From Yamagishiella unicocca (Eukaryota > Chlorophyta > Chlorophyceae > Chlamydomonadales > Volvocaceae): a stretch of DNA of 64,000 bases. The notes below the pieces were generated by a model. It was not told the origin of the DNA. It saw only the letters and a program-made list of their open reading frames with translations, and searched no databases. Position numbers and translations under genes: made by a program. The stretch spans positions 620,001-684,000 of the forward strand of contig BDSL01000046.1 in assembly GCA_003116995.1 (NCBI GenBank), written 5' to 3'. Each line of letters opens with the position of its first letter. Position 1 is the stretch's first letter. Of this stretch, positions 61,743-64,000 are shown in pieces.

Positions 61743-62826
61743 TGGGCGGGGCCCCCGCCCTGCCGCCCTCGTCAATGGCCACCTGTCTGGCTGGGTTCCC
61801 ATCACTGCCGGCGTTCGACAGGGTTGTCCGGCCGCGCCCCTCCTCTACCTCACTCCCGGCCAGGCCCTCCTCTCCTGGCTGCAGCACGAAGCTTTCAGCA
61901 TCTCCCTCGCCGACGTCCGCCTCACCGCCTCCCAGTACCGGTATGCGGATGACTGCACCCCCCACCTCCGGGATGCCGCGGACATCCCCCGCTTCCTGGC
62001 CGCCATGGACAACTTCCACGCCGCGTCGGGTCAGCAGCTCAACCTCCGCAAAGTGAAGCTCCTGCCCTTGTCCGGCGGCCCCCGTGCCTGCCCTGCCGCC
62101 GCCCCGCCCCCCGCCTGCCCCACGGCCGCCAGTGCCCCTCCCCTCCCCCCCTCCCCCGTGGCCGCCGCCGCCCCCCTGGCCACCCCCGCTGCCGGCCTGG
62201 CGCCCCGCCTCGTTGTCGTCCCCTCCGCCTCCACCCTGGGCATCACCTTCACCGCTGGCGTCCCGAGACCGTACCCCGTGGACCTCGACCGGGTCTACGG
62301 CCGCCTGCAGCGTGCCGCCACCCTGCCCCTCTCCGCCTTCGGCCGTGCCTTCGCCGCCTCGGGCTATGCCCTCAGCCGCGTCCTCTACCACATGGAGTTC
62401 GTCGGCCTCCCCCTCCCGGGCCTGCGGGCGGCCCTCCAGGCCACCACCGCCGCCTTCGTCGACCGCCGCTGCACCCCCGCCGCACATCAGGCCCGCATCA
62501 ACCGTGTGCCTGCCGGAGCCGGCCTGCTCTATCTCGGCCTTCCCCCCTCCGCCGGCGGCTTCGGCCTCCTCCCCCTCGAAGCCCACGTGCGGGCTCGCGA
62601 CGCCGTCCTGGACGTGCGGGGGCCGGGTGTGTGCAGCGGTGACGGCCGACTCCTGGGCCCGCCTCAGTGCTTTTGCCGAGCTGGGACTGGCCCCCTGCGG
62701 GTGGGGGACCGTCCCGGCCGACCACCCCTTCCTCGCCGCCTCGTTGGCGGGGAAGGTGGTCTTCACGGGCCGCCCGGGGGCCGAGGGGTTGCCCGACGGT
62801 TGACCCGGGCGCGGTTTTGTGGGTGA
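61743..62826 (+). CDS. LINE reverse transcriptase, 5'-truncated
   Basis: The frame opens within the RT palm: GHLSGWVPITAGVRQGCPAA (B motif, usually 'RQGCPLSP'), then QYRYADDC with the catalytic YADD at 61941-61952, then GQQLNLRKVKLLPL, all in the order of non-LTR retrotransposon RTs. Motif A with the first catalytic Asp lies upstream and is cut off at the direct repeat, so the enzyme is not functional. An Ala/Pro-rich insert follows YADD, then RLQRAATLPLSAFGRAFAAS and LLYLGLPPSAGGFGLLPL. The stop is TGA at 62824. A 3' UTR continues to about 62980, shared in inverted orientation with 58144-58340. Confidence 0.8.
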
Positions 62827-62973
62827 TTTTGGGTTGTGGGGACCCATTCTGCCGGGTCGCGCTCCTGCTCGCGTCTCGCTGCCGGCTTGGTGCAGGTGGT
62901 TCGTGTTTTCTGGACACGCTTGTGTTCCGCCCGTGCTTTGAGTTGTGCGTGCTGCCTTCTCCGTGTCTTCGTT

Positions 62974-62990
62974 GTTGTAACGGTTACAGT
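62974..62990 (+). repeat. Tail-to-tail junction of two LINEs, TGTAAC palindrome
   Basis: GTTGTAACGGTTACAGT. The left LINE (+) ends here reading TTGTAAC and the right LINE (-) ends here reading CTGTAAC on its own strand, so each contributes a TGTAAC end. It is identical to the motif at 42728. Confidence 0.8.
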
Positions 62991-64000
62991 GGGTTCCAGA
63001 CCAAGAGGTACAACCATCGGACGCATCGCCTGACACTGAACAAGACGGAGGAAACAAAAACGGACCTGCAACGGAACAAAGGCAAACCATTAGAACACAA
63101 AATCGACAGGCCGTAGGCACACAGAGCAGCAGCCAGCACCCCAGGGGGAATTTGCACTAGAGGCTCCCCTATCAGGAACTGGCCAGCAACCAACCTAACA
63201 GCCCAGCACCCGACGAACCAGTGAAGCGCCGCAACGATGCAAACATCAGAACCAGCCACCTCTCATCCCATAAGGCACGGACCCCTAGCAGGGCTCAACA
63301 CGCCTATAGAGCCAGAAAGTATGAAGCACGGGAAACCCCGCTCCCCAAGACAACCCGGACCGATCACGAATCCACCAGTACCTCAGCCGGTCCTCCGCAC
63401 ACAAGGCGACTGGCGACAACCCGCAAGAAAGGATGCCGAGGTCCCACCGCATCCCAGCCTTTCTGGGGAAGCCCCAGTGCAGCAAAGCCCCTCAGAAGGG
63501 CCCAAAACTCCACCACCCCTCGGCGCACGGCACGATCCAGAAGACCACTAACCGGAGTAAGAGGGGGACCACCAGCACCCGCCCGTTTCAAGGCCGCGGC
63601 CATAAACCGGCGCCCCACCTCCATGGCAGTAATAGCCGCCAGGACTACTACATCCCAGACGCAGGACTGTACCCCGGTAGGTGCTTGCACCAACCAAACT
63701 TGCGCCCGTGTCACCCCTGCACCGAGCTGGGTCTCGAGTTGGGCAATCACTGCTTGAGCCACCGGGCAGAACCAAAAGTGGTGTAGGCGGGGGGTACCCG
63801 CCCCTGGAGACTCTCCAGCCGGCACACCGCACCCACAGGGGGCTGCTGCTGCCGTCCGCATATGAGAATTCCCGAGGAGGGGGGTCCCAACCACAGCCAA
63901 CCGCCACCACCCCTCCTTATAGGCCGGCTCCCACTTCATGCCAGACCAGAGCCGCCGGTACACTTGCTGCAGGGCATTCAGGGCCGCTGGCAGGACAGGC
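62991..64000 (-). mobile_element. LINE 3' part, copy C, 3' UTR plus C-terminal zinc-finger region (runs off the right edge)
   Basis: On the minus strand the frame from the right edge to the stop at 63364 encodes WWRLAVVGTPLLGNSHMRTA, PCGCGVPAGE, PRLHHFWFCPVAQAV and GFAALGLPQKGWDAVGPRH, ending RLVCGGPAEVLVDS. C-x-C..H-H-x3-C fits the zinc-binding region at the end of plant and algal LINE RT ORFs. The ~370-base 3' UTR ends at the junction motif. This is the most intact of the three copies; copy A at 39 kb differs mainly by a ~70-bp deletion. The RT domain should lie outside the window. Confidence 0.75.

Overview
The window is nuclear DNA of a green alga, most likely volvocine (Chlamydomonas, Gonium or Volvox relatives). 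The reasons are GC-rich coding exons broken by many short GT-AG introns, TGTAA polyadenylation signals downstream of several genes, a flagellar CFAP58 gene, Gln/Pro/Ala-rich proteins, a plant-type receptor kinase and volvocine-style LINE and DIRS/Kangaroo-like retroelements. No bacterial or organellar features are visible. I rebuilt exon models by hand from splice sites and reading phase; no search was run.

Region by region: 1-1668 (-) encodes the N-terminal part of a plastid-type membrane protein (runs off the left edge). It shares a 340-bp divergent promoter with 2009-6911 (+), a complete 8-exon CFAP58 (868 aa). 7717-10988 (+) is an F-box-like leucine-rich protein. 12685-13276 (+) is a small two-exon protein with a mitochondrial-type presequence. 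14738-15490 (-) is a DUF202/VTC1-like polyphosphate-polymerase subunit whose 3' part holds a tandemly duplicated mini-exon. 19133-27635 (+) is a large gene of at least 12 exons for a polytopic membrane protein ending in a RING-H2 finger; its introns carry a dispersed repeat and a 37-bp tandem array. 30038-37265 (+) is a 2,156-aa Gln/Pro/His-rich protein with short CxCPxC motifs.

After about 38 kb the DNA is accessory. Fragments of one LINE family lie at 39, 43, 58 and 62-64 kb; a less certain acidic-tailed gene is at 40281-42286 (+). 44873-56761 (-) is a receptor-like kinase: signal peptide, a very large beta-rich ectodomain with proline stalks, one membrane segment and a kinase with HGD instead of HRD. 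57.6-62.0 kb is a nest of repeats: an ATGACTGG-rich patch, a tRNA-like SINE candidate, a DIRS RNase-H-region fragment (+), a tyrosine-recombinase gene (-) between ~105-bp direct repeats, then a LINE reverse transcriptase (+) joined tail-to-tail to another LINE (-).

The genes are independent eukaryotic loci, not an operon. The likely themes are cilium (CFAP58), plastid and mitochondrial proteins, acidocalcisome polyphosphate (VTC1-like), ubiquitin ligation (F-box, RING-H2) and surface signalling (receptor kinase).
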